NCBI GenBank assembly: GCA_030638455.1
Contig: DAOWEP010000010.1
Coordinates: forward strand, 1-20,767
DNA from: Gammaproteobacteria bacterium
GTDB lineage: Bacteria > Pseudomonadota > Gammaproteobacteria > DAOWEP01
Direction: 5' to 3'
Length of the DNA: 20,767 bases
The notes under the pieces were generated by a model. It was given only the letters and a program-made list of their open reading frames with translations, ran no database searches and was not told the origin of the DNA. Of this stretch, positions 7,652 through 14,957 are shown piece after piece (position 1 is the stretch's first letter; each line of letters begins with the position of its first letter). The position numbers were made by a program, and so were the translations under genes.

Positions 7652-8986
7652 TCATCCATTATCAAATTCTACTCGATCCCGACCAAGAGATTTGGCCCTG
7701 TACATAGCCTGATCTGCCCTTTCAATATAGGCACCCAGCGTCTCACCTTCATTATATACAGCCAACCCGGCAGAAAAAGTGGGGATCGGGATTGACTGGC
7801 CGTTTACATCACAGGTAATCTGACCAACCCTGGCCTTAACCTTTTTCATTGCACGCAAAGCACCTTCCTTATCTGTATTTGGCAATAATACGGCAAATTC
7901 CTCTCCACCAAATCGCGCGACCATGTCGTATTGCCTAAATATCGAAAATACTTCACTTGCATAACAACGCAGGACTTCATCTCCTACAGCATGACCATGT
8001 TGATCATTAATGGATTTAAATTTATCAAGATCGATAATTGCAAGCGTCAAAGGCTGATTATGACGACGAATCCTGCCTACTTCATTTTCAAGCTTACCCA
8101 GAAATGCACGCCTGTTTGGTAGCTCGGTCAGATAATCTGTCATACTCAATAACCGCGCTCGGCTTAACTCCTCATCCAGCTGCTTGTAATCTACTTCAAC
8201 ATTCCCAAGAAACTGATCCGCCCCCTCAAGAGCCTCAACAATTCGCTGGCTGTTGGTATACAGCCGTCCAGCATGATGAGTCAGTTGCTGCTTCAATTCA
8301 TTAATATCAAGAATCTTGTTTGCCTGCTGCAACTCACTCATAGTCAGATCCAGCATTACACAAAAATCCTGGTTTTGCTGCACCGCCTCCCTAAGCTTAT
8401 GGGACAATGTGTCACGTAACTCGCTAATCTCCTGGCCGCTTTTGTCCTTTACCTCAAGCACACCCTTGATAGATGTGGAATCTGAGAACTTACTCTCAAA
8501 CTCATGGGAAATAGCAGTTTCGTCATCCTCCATCAATATTTCGGATAAGGTTTCTATTGATCCTAAACCTTGCCCCCTTTCCAGAACCTCAGTATGAGCT
8601 GCACCACCCACCCTGCTTGCAGGGCTCCCTAGCATCTGAACTACTTCAGTCAGACACTTTTTATACTCGCTTTCCAATGCACCAATATCATGCATTAACA
8701 AGGGCGGCTGCAAACGAGCCTGCAATAATTTAAGACGGATAATAAGGGATGATTCTTCCGGTATCCTGGACTGGAAAATATCCAGTAAGGCTTGAAGCAG
8801 CCTTACATACACATGTTCTACATGTATTTGCTGGTTGTCATATTCAAGTAATATCTGCTCAATCTGCTGATGAATCAGGGTTCCGGAAGGCAGACTTCTA
8901 ATGACTCCAAGTATATGCAACACCTTTTGCATACTAGTACTGTTAGCATGACCAACATTCTTATTTTCAATGCTACCCAGATCCAC
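7652..8986 (-). CDS. GGDEF-domain diguanylate cyclase
   Basis: 444 residues from a GTG start with TAGGAG 7 nt upstream. Residues about 1-275 are a soluble, mostly helical N-terminal region with likely coiled coil (about 185-280) and no recognisable sensor domain or membrane segment. Residues 280-441 are a full GGDEF domain: DYLTELPNRRAF, DLDKFKSIND, the active site G360-G-E-E-F364, and an inhibitory I-site RQYD (351-354) five residues upstream. The enzyme should make c-di-GMP from two GTP and be subject to product inhibition. The upstream gap carries a palindrome next to a TATAAT box (9105-9125), suggesting regulated transcription. Confidence 0.92.
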   Translation of the reverse strand: MDLGSIENKNVGHANSTSMQKVLHILGVIRSLPSGTLIHQQIEQILLEYDNQQIHVEHVYVRLLQALLDIFQSRIPEESSLIIRLKLLQARLQPPLLMHDIGALESEYKKCLTEVVQMLGSPASRVGGAAHTEVLERGQGLGSIETLSEILMEDDETAISHEFESKFSDSTSIKGVLEVKDKSGQEISELRDTLSHKLREAVQQNQDFCVMLDLTMSELQQANKILDINELKQQLTHHAGRLYTNSQRIVEALEGADQFLGNVEVDYKQLDEELSRARLLSMTDYLTELPNRRAFLGKLENEVGRIRRHNQPLTLAIIDLDKFKSINDQHGHAVGDEVLRCYASEVFSIFRQYDMVARFGGEEFAVLLPNTDKEGALRAMKKVKARVGQITCDVNGQSIPIPTFSAGLAVYNEGETLGAYIERADQAMYRAKSLGRDRVEFDNG

Positions 8987-9477
8987 TTAGATACTCCTAC
9001 TTCATTTCAGAAAGCTTCTATGCCTGATTTGCATTAACTTTCCATGCACTTCAATCGTTTCCCTGTGAAGAGTGATAAATTAAAAACCACATTATTTATT
9101 AGTGATTATACAGGGCCACCCTGTAAATAGCTGCCTTAAACTACCTGATAATTAGAATTAATCTTTACATCATCAATACTAAAATACAAAGACATTGAGC
9201 ATGAATATCAGCATTATCAATAATAAACTACTGTTAATTATTGTATTTTTTAAGTACCGAAGAATATGGCTATAATAAATATTAACTTACTATCTTAGTC
9301 ATGTTTTTACCCTGGAACCAATTTTCCAGCGATCAAGGGATAGTGACTGACATGAAATAATATTTACGGTAGAGGCCCCTGACCTATTAAAACCAGGCAT
9401 CAAGACCAGGTACTTGATTGTTTTTCATTAGCCCCGCCGTCAACTCAATCTCTAGAGGAGATCGTTCAACAACGGCT
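8987..9477. other. 491-bp intergenic region upstream of the diguanylate cyclase
   Basis: No convincing gene. One 24-codon plus-strand frame starting at 9200 lacks a ribosome site and is discarded. Visible structures are the TACAGGG/CCCTGTA palindrome at 9109-9125, a CTGGAA/TTCCAG inverted repeat (9312-9317, 9324-9329), and an ATCAAG/CTTGAT inverted repeat (9399-9404, 9413-9418). The last could form a weak stem downstream of the YbaK-HDOD gene. The middle is strongly AT-rich. The region is long enough to hide a small RNA, but I see no specific sign of one. Confidence 0.45.
9105..9125 (-). promoter_or_regulatory. Candidate promoter -10 with palindromic operator for the GGDEF gene
   Basis: On the minus strand a perfect TATAAT (9110-9105) is overlapped and preceded by the palindrome TACAGGGCCACCCTGTA (9109-9125, 7-bp arms, 3-nt centre). 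A -35 at 17-18 bp is poor (CAGCTA or GCAGCT). A promoter that needs a regulator bound at the palindrome would fit. The inferred start would leave a leader of about 110 nt before the GTG at 8986. Confidence 0.35.
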
Positions 9478-10935
9478 TCAGGCTAGACAAGGTTCGCACA
9501 GGTCACCCAGATCTTCACATTCCTCGATCAACTCTTCCAGCACCGAGACTGCCTGGTCTTCATCTAAACCAAGATAATCCATAACAGATTTTGGCAAAGA
9601 TATATTACATGCATCCCCTAGATGATAGCGCTTTAACAATCGATCAATAATCAGAATAAATTTTGCGTATTCCTCATACGGTCCATGATAATCCACATTA
9701 TGGTGTTCACGAATGGCAATGATTACCTCTTCAGGCATACCCCACTTCTGCATCAAACAGGATCCTGCCGTAGAATGCCCTATATGTAAAACCTCTCTTG
9801 CCCTGCCCATTGCAAGGATCTTGTGCTCCAGTTCAACTACCGGAATTTCAGGATTAACAGAAACCATTCTATTCAACAGAAAGAATTCGGATTGAAACAG
9901 GTGGCCAAACAGTAAAAGCCCAAAATTATGCATAAGAGCTGCCATATAAACCACATCTGGCTTTAGATTATGCTCATTTGAAATCATGCCTGACAATCGT
10001 TTCGCTAATATCGCCGAATAAACTGAATGCTTCCACAATGCGTTCAGGCCTAACGGGCCATCAGATGTACTTTGAAATGATTTCATCGCACACAACCCCA
10101 CTGCCATACTTAACGCCATATCAAAGCCCAACACTCTGGATATAGCATCTTTTACTGTATCGATCTTTCCCTCATACGCAAAAAAAGGAGACCTGGCATA
10201 TTGCAACAGCTTTTCTGCAATATCTGTTTCTCTCTCTATCATACTTAAAAGATCATTTTCTGATGTGTCAGGGTGGCTACGTAATTCAAGTAGCTTTCTG
10301 GCGTTATCGGGCAAAGCCGGTATCTCATATAGATCCTTTAATAATGCGTTCATTTTTTCATATGGCGCAAAATCATGGATCGATGCCCCTTCATCCCCAT
10401 GCGTTAATAGATCTGATTGCCCATTTGCCTCATCTTGTTTAAGACTGGACTCCGGTTTGGCAAAATTTGTATGTTTGGCCTGGCTTGTCAATTTTAAAAA
10501 CCCTTTACGATTAATTCTTACCAGGCTATTGTGACGTCCCGCCTCAAAAATAACATTATCTGTCCTGTACAAACTGTTATCTACAATCGTCTTCAATCCA
10601 TATGCCATTCCCAGCGGTGGTATTGCCCCTGACTCGCAGTCCTTAAATATACGTCTAATAATTTTTACTGGAGCAGGTTTGTAGTTACGGCCAGTAATTT
10701 CATACAAGGCTGAAAAATCAAGAATATAGTTTAGTGGCAGAACGGCCATACAGGCTTCATCACCATCACTTAAGACGACTGCCCGGGCAAATTCGTAGGG
10801 TGAGATTCTTAACCTTGAGGCAGCCTGTTCAAGACTTTGCGTAGGAACATGGGAGAGAATGTCATAGTGGATAGCATGACATGATAGAAACTCCTCAACA
10901 GAAGAAGCTATTGTGGTGACATTTGTGTCATTCAT
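9478..10935 (-). CDS. YbaK/aminoacyl-tRNA deacylase-like domain fused to HDOD domain
   Basis: 485 residues, soluble. Residues about 10-150 match the YbaK/EbsC/ProX fold: VPTQSLEQAASRL, FARAVVL, AVLPLNYILD, GAIPPLGMAYGL, IVDNSLYRTDNVIFEAGRHN. This domain edits mischarged tRNAs in its enzyme relatives. The catalytic lysine in the FAKAVVL-type motif is Arg51 here, so deacylation is doubtful (by-eye alignment). A polar linker (about 155-190) leads to an HDOD domain (about 195-420): EIPALPDNARKLLELRS, VKDAISRVLG, LWKHSVYSAILA, AALMHNFGLLLF (HD read as HN at 336-337), IREHHNVDYHG. HDOD proteins are signalling/regulatory and not known as hydrolases. The C-terminus (445-485) is acidic and has three Cys. 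The fusion may sense amino acids or aminoacyl-tRNA; this is inference. Confidence 0.85.
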   Translation of the reverse strand: MNDTNVTTIASSVEEFLSCHAIHYDILSHVPTQSLEQAASRLRISPYEFARAVVLSDGDEACMAVLPLNYILDFSALYEITGRNYKPAPVKIIRRIFKDCESGAIPPLGMAYGLKTIVDNSLYRTDNVIFEAGRHNSLVRINRKGFLKLTSQAKHTNFAKPESSLKQDEANGQSDLLTHGDEGASIHDFAPYEKMNALLKDLYEIPALPDNARKLLELRSHPDTSENDLLSMIERETDIAEKLLQYARSPFFAYEGKIDTVKDAISRVLGFDMALSMAVGLCAMKSFQSTSDGPLGLNALWKHSVYSAILAKRLSGMISNEHNLKPDVVYMAALMHNFGLLLFGHLFQSEFFLLNRMVSVNPEIPVVELEHKILAMGRAREVLHIGHSTAGSCLMQKWGMPEEVIIAIREHHNVDYHGPYEEYAKFILIIDRLLKRYHLGDACNISLPKSVMDYLGLDEDQAVSVLEELIEECEDLGDLCEPCLA

Positions 10936-11050
10936 GTCCGTTTTCTTGCCCCCTATAAAGTTTTAAACTTTAGCATGTATTACAAAGACTAGACCAGAAG
11001 GAGCCCATTTTCCCAGACAAGGCTCACAAATACACGCGAATATTTATCTT

Positions 11051-12334
11051 TTAATTCAACTGGATACGCTGACCCCAGGGGGCCGCGGCTTTACCTTTTA
11101 TGAGCCAGATTACCGGGTATTCTGGCTCCTGTTCGGGAAATAATCCTTCCGCATCAGTAAAGTAGATCAATAAATCCGGTCTTCTGCCTTCCTGATCCAG
11201 CCATTTAAATACTGGCAAGAAACTGGTTCCACCTCCACCCACAAGGTCCTTTGGTAACGTGAATTCATCCCATGCTTCATATTCCCAGGGCCCTGCTTCT
11301 GACAGGTGATCATCACATCCATGCAGTGTAATGCGCGCACATACCTGTCCTTTTATCGAATTCACCTCTGACATAAATTCATTGATTTCTGAATGTCCGA
11401 TTGAACCACTGGTATCTACAACTACAACCACATCCACCTGGGAACTACGCATACTCGGTAAAATCGCGTTTCCTTCACGCCTTGAGGGGCGAGTATAGTT
11501 GTAATCATTTCTTGCCGTAGCGGTCATATACCTGGCCAGTAACATACGCCATGGCAACTGGGGCTGAAGTAAATGATCAACCAATCTGGCTAAGGCTCCA
11601 CCCATTTTCCCTGCCTGCATTGCTTGTTGTGCAGCACCTGCCATCCTTTGTCGCCATTGTACGGAAAGCTGCTCCATTTCATCTGAATTTAATGGTCTGG
11701 GTTGTGGTGCACCTCCTTGCTTTTCATCCATTTCAACCTTATCTGGCTGGCCCCCATCATTCTCCTGTTGCTGCTTACCTGATTGCTCGCCTTTATCTGG
11801 ATCTGTTTGAGGATCTTTTTGTTGTTCGTTCTGTTGTTCGTTCTGTAAATTGTCCTGAGAGTTATCTCCCCGTTCGTCCTGGTTTGCTTCATCGTAAAGA
11901 TGGTGGTCCATCGTCTCCTGGTCTTCCAGTTCATCGAGCATTGGATAAATTTCCTCTGCCGTCATGCCTTCATATTCATCCATAATAAAAGCATCTAATG
12001 AAGGCACCAGACCATCTTTTACCAGAATAGGATTGATTGCCAGATCACAGGCTAGATCCCAGCGATGCTTGACACGGTGATGCCGACGGGAAAAATGTGA
12101 AAGCGCACAATGCAATGCCTCATGAGAAAGAACAAACTGTGTCTGCTCCAGACTTAACTCCTGAATATAGTCAGCATTGAAATAAAAGTTACGCGCATCC
12201 GTTCCTGTACTTTTGCACCATGCTGGATCAGCCTCGACCATGGGCAAACGCATTACCAATGCACCTAGAAAAGGTTTTTCCAGAATCAGGCGCGTACGCG
12301 CTGCGCTTAGCTTGGTTTCAATTTCTTCTGACAT
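11051..12334 (-). CDS. VWA-like protein with N-terminal putative metallopeptidase domain (DUF2201 type)
   Basis: 427 residues from the ATG at 12334 (MSEEIETKL). A longer frame from 12406 would overlap the ATPase gene by 43 nt, so the shorter form is chosen, although its ribosome site is weak. The N-terminal domain holds an HEALH zinc-peptidase-like motif (71-75) followed by DLACDLAINPIL. Residues about 130-215 are a very acidic, Gln-rich linker of low complexity. The C-terminal VWA-like domain has the MIDAS motif DTSGS (307-311), GGTSF with T370, and FTDAEG with D393. This domain pair is standard for DUF2201 proteins, which occur beside MoxR-type AAA+ ATPases. The partner ATPase lies 29 bp upstream in the same direction. 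The likely role is a substrate adaptor or metal-dependent maturation factor; the exact substrate is unknown. Confidence 0.85.
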   Translation of the reverse strand: MSEEIETKLSAARTRLILEKPFLGALVMRLPMVEADPAWCKSTGTDARNFYFNADYIQELSLEQTQFVLSHEALHCALSHFSRRHHRVKHRWDLACDLAINPILVKDGLVPSLDAFIMDEYEGMTAEEIYPMLDELEDQETMDHHLYDEANQDERGDNSQDNLQNEQQNEQQKDPQTDPDKGEQSGKQQQENDGGQPDKVEMDEKQGGAPQPRPLNSDEMEQLSVQWRQRMAGAAQQAMQAGKMGGALARLVDHLLQPQLPWRMLLARYMTATARNDYNYTRPSRREGNAILPSMRSSQVDVVVVVDTSGSIGHSEINEFMSEVNSIKGQVCARITLHGCDDHLSEAGPWEYEAWDEFTLPKDLVGGGGTSFLPVFKWLDQEGRRPDLLIYFTDAEGLFPEQEPEYPVIWLIKGKAAAPWGQRIQLN

Positions 12335-12363
12335 AAAAGAATCTATGTGAACCGATAAAAAAA

Positions 12364-13422
12364 CTACTGCTGATATAGCATTACATCCGCAATAGACTTG
12401 GCCCAAACTGAAAACTGGGGTACAGAAAACAGGTCCTGCCCAATGGCACGATGCATATCAGATACCAGCATCACGCCCATCTCTCTTTGTGGGAATGTTC
12501 CCGCAAAGTCCAGGATATTGCCGATAGTTGAATTAGCTGTATCTGATGATCCAGCATTATTTTTTGACTTGATGGCACGGCCAACCAGGGCAGAGGCCAC
12601 CGCATATTGCAGATCTACTTCATCAGGCACAGAAACCTTTTCACCACGAACAATAGCATCGAGATCAGGCATCTTATCCAGGTTTTCAACAAATGCGGAG
12701 AGCTCTATTCCAGCAGCAGGACCTACGCAGGCCTGAAGCGTGCCCAGCAACAATCCGGAATTGTCGCCAAACTTCTGCAATGCCCTGTGTGCAAACTCCC
12801 ATGAACGAGGAGAGGGGAACGCCACAGGATTATGCGCCGGGTCAAAATCAAATAACAACTCAGGACGAAACCTCAGAAAACCAATAATGCGTTCATCAAT
12901 ACCATTTGCGTATGCCCAACTCACCCAGTCATCCAGATTTACATCCACCTCAAAATGTGAGAAACGGTTTGCAAGTGGTGAGGGCATACTGTAAGTCACA
13001 CCGCGATCACCCTGACGGTTACCAGCCGCAACGATCGCCCATCCATCAGGGACACGATATTCTCCCAACTTCCGATCCAGAATTAATTGATAAGCAGCTG
13101 CGGAAACACTGGGTGGCGCAGAGGTGATTTCATCCATAAACAATATCCCTGACGACCCATGCTTTTTGCTGTCTGGCAACATCGCTGGAATCGCCCACTC
13201 AACAAATTCATCTGAGCGAAAAGGAATACCACGAAGATCACTCGGCTCCATCTGGGACAAACGTATATCCACAACCGGGACTGAATGTTTAGCCGCCACC
13301 TGTGCAACCATTTGTGATTTTCCAACACCAGGCGGCCCCCACAACATCACCGGGGTATGGTGTCCACTGTGTGTACTCAGGAATTCCTGTTCCAGAATGG
13401 TTAATAACTGTGCTGGCCGCAT
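12364..13422 (-). CDS. MoxR-type AAA+ ATPase
   Basis: 352 residues. Walker A GPPGVGKS (29-36), Walker B ILFMDE (93-98), sensor-1 AAGNR with N135, and an arginine-rich LANRFSHFEVD segment (R153) typical of MoxR/dynein-related ATPases. The C-terminal lid (about 180-345) lacks other domains. The start has a strong GGAGGGG site directly ahead of the ATG. With the VWA gene downstream it forms a two-gene AAA+/VWA module; known MoxR-VWA pairs act as chaperones in metal insertion or complex assembly. The next gene upstream is 163 bp away, so the pair may have its own promoter. Confidence 0.9.
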   Translation of the reverse strand: MRPAQLLTILEQEFLSTHSGHHTPVMLWGPPGVGKSQMVAQVAAKHSVPVVDIRLSQMEPSDLRGIPFRSDEFVEWAIPAMLPDSKKHGSSGILFMDEITSAPPSVSAAAYQLILDRKLGEYRVPDGWAIVAAGNRQGDRGVTYSMPSPLANRFSHFEVDVNLDDWVSWAYANGIDERIIGFLRFRPELLFDFDPAHNPVAFPSPRSWEFAHRALQKFGDNSGLLLGTLQACVGPAAGIELSAFVENLDKMPDLDAIVRGEKVSVPDEVDLQYAVASALVGRAIKSKNNAGSSDTANSTIGNILDFAGTFPQREMGVMLVSDMHRAIGQDLFSVPQFSVWAKSIADVMLYQQ

Positions 13423-13585
13423 TGCCCCTCCACTAAAAATACAATAACGCTAAAATGCTTTGTGAGTGCGTTTTTCTGAAGATACTAGAATACCAGAAAC
13501 CGAAATGAAAAAAGGAACATATTCTTACTGTGGATATTGAATACAGATAATCGCTAGAAAAACAGGAATTCCATCATTCCTGTTT

Positions 13586-13993
13586 CTAATTCAGGGAATC
13601 CTGATAATCTGAAAGTATCTGTTGATGGTCAAAGGCAAGATCAGGCAATTTACCCATTTCAAAGCACTGTGCATTTTTTGCATCATCCCCCGCTAAAGGC
13701 TCACCTCTTGCCTCAGCAACATACACAATACTGACGGTATGCATGCGGCTGTCTCGGGATGGGTCTGAATAGACCCCCAATAATCTTTTAAGTGAGACAT
13801 CAAGCCCGGTTTCCTCGCGAGCTTCACGAACAGCGGCCTGCTCCACGGTCTCGCCAACATCAACAAAACCACCGGGCAATGCCCAGCCATGGGGTGGATT
13901 TTTTCTTTCAATCAACAAAACTGTGCCCGCAGGTTTGTCTGCAAGCTCAATAATAATATCAACGGTTAATAATGGTGTGATAGGAAGTGACAA
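13586..13993 (-). CDS. Nudix hydrolase (ADP-ribose pyrophosphatase-like)
   Basis: 135 residues from a TTG start at 13993. No in-frame ATG lies nearby, and the following TPLLTVDIIIE matches where relatives begin, so the TTG is accepted with only an AAGG upstream. A complete Nudix box spans G42 to L64: G42, E48, R56-E57, E60-E61, G63. It binds Mg2+ and cleaves a nucleoside diphosphate linked to X. The segment LGVYSDPSRDSRMHTVSIVY after the box is shared with ADP-ribose pyrophosphatase-like members. Substrate cannot be fixed from sequence. It follows hslR by 40 bp and may be cotranscribed with it. Confidence 0.9.
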   Translation of the reverse strand: MSLPITPLLTVDIIIELADKPAGTVLLIERKNPPHGWALPGGFVDVGETVEQAAVREAREETGLDVSLKRLLGVYSDPSRDSRMHTVSIVYVAEARGEPLAGDDAKNAQCFEMGKLPDLAFDHQQILSDYQDSLN

Positions 13994-14033
13994 GGGCGGT
14001 GCCTTTCTTTGAAATCTAATTATAAATGCAGAT

Positions 14034-14423
14034 CTAACTTTTCCTTATAAACTGAATAATATGCCGCCTTTCTTTTTTATTTGGCCTGCGCTTTGCATGG
14101 GGTGACTGCTGCGCCATTAATTTCATCTGACTGGACATTTCCTTTCTGGCTTCTATGCTCTCAGACGTTTCTTCATACATATTTTGAGCTTCTTTTGCTG
14201 CACGTCTTTTTGGAAAGACCTCCTGCACATGCACAACAAACTCTTCCTGTCCCTTTCTTATCCTTATTTCATCCCCCAAACTTATAAGGTAAGAACTTTT
14301 TACGCGCTGATTATTGATATGAACCTTTCCACCCGCCACCGCAGTGGCTGCAAGTGAACGTGTCTTGAAAAACCGGGCAGCCCACAGCCATTTATCAATC
14401 CTTAACTTTTCACTCTCCGACAT
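14034..14423 (-). CDS. hslR: Ribosome-associated heat shock protein Hsp15 (S4 domain)
   Basis: 129 residues from the ATG at 14423 (MSESEKLRIDKWLW). A longer frame would begin with TTG at 14450 and is unlikely. The S4 RNA-binding domain covers about residues 6-70: RIDKWLWAARFFKTRSLA, GGKVHINNQRVK, LGDEIRIRKG. A basic C-terminal tail (KRRPNKKERR) follows, as in E. coli HslR (133 residues). HslR binds free 50S subunits carrying a nascent chain and helps recycle them after heat stress. It overlaps the bactofilin gene by 14 nt, so it is probably translated from the same transcript. Confidence 0.9.
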   Translation of the reverse strand: MSESEKLRIDKWLWAARFFKTRSLAATAVAGGKVHINNQRVKSSYLISLGDEIRIRKGQEEFVVHVQEVFPKRRAAKEAQNMYEETSESIEARKEMSSQMKLMAQQSPHAKRRPNKKERRHIIQFIRKS

Positions 14424-14829
14424 TGGCAGGTCCAGTACGACGATCCTCAAAATATGAGACGCCCCCCTTCCCGGTCATGCTAACATTTCCCTCAACCACT
14501 GCACCTTCTGCGATCGCAATAGTTTGACCGGTAATGTTTCCGGCAATCCTTGCTGTGGCAGTAAGCTCCAGTTTATCCCTGGCCTGTACATCCCCATCTA
14601 CCTTACCTGCTATCACAACATTCCCAGCTGTAATATTCCCCGTCCACTTTCCAGGTTTCTGAAGCATCAAGGTGCCTGCAAGATCACACGTACCATCAAT
14701 GCTACCGTATATTACATAATCACTATCACCCGCAAGCGTGCCCGTTAAAATCGAGCTCTCACTCAGGATGCTTTGGGATTTATGGATATTGTCCGTTAAT
14801 CTTCGTTTCTTCTCATTATTATTGAACAT
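14410..14829 (-). CDS. Bactofilin (polymer-forming cytoskeletal protein)
   Basis: 139 residues. A short polar N-terminus (1-22) precedes a continuous beta-helix of repeating hydrophobic/glycine units (DYVIYGSIDGTCDLAGTL, GNITAGNVVIAGKVDGDV, ARIAGNITGQTIAIAEGAVV), which is the DUF583/bactofilin pattern. The C-terminus is short and polar. Bactofilins self-assemble into filaments without nucleotide and place envelope or morphogenesis enzymes. No M23 peptidase partner is adjacent here; the neighbours are hslR (overlapping) and htpG. Confidence 0.9.
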   Translation of the reverse strand: MFNNNEKKRRLTDNIHKSQSILSESSILTGTLAGDSDYVIYGSIDGTCDLAGTLMLQKPGKWTGNITAGNVVIAGKVDGDVQARDKLELTATARIAGNITGQTIAIAEGAVVEGNVSMTGKGGVSYFEDRRTGPANVGE

Positions 14830-14898
14830 ATGTGCTTCCCTGTTACTGATACCATTGGGTAGTTATTCTTTTTAAGAAAACACTGATCAATTACCTGT

Positions 14899-14935
14899 CG
14901 TCACTCCGGCTTTGGCATCATGCGCCGGAATGACG
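14899..14935. repeat. Inverted repeat between htpG and the bactofilin gene
   Basis: Arms CGTCACTCCGGC (14899-14910) and GCCGGAATGACG (14924-14935) pair with one mismatch around a 13-nt loop. The CGTCATTCCGGC-type arm resembles a dispersed palindrome common in many proteobacterial genomes (from memory). It lies just after the htpG stop in the direction of transcription and could act as its terminator stem, though no T-run follows. Confidence 0.55.
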
Positions 14936-14957
14936 TAATCAGAGAATCCAAATATAA

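Noticed and set aside
9200..9274. 24-codon plus-strand frame in the 8987-9477 gap
   Set aside because: No ribosome site, AT-rich composition gives such frames by chance, and no promoter pairs with it.
11551..11985. 144-codon plus-strand frame opposite the VWA gene
   Set aside because: It arises from the low-complexity Gln/acidic linker of the real minus-strand gene; no ribosome site or recognisable protein features.
12335..12406. 24-residue N-terminal extension of the VWA protein
   Set aside because: It would overlap the ATPase gene by 43 nt and adds sequence unlike the family start; the ATG at 12334 is the better start.
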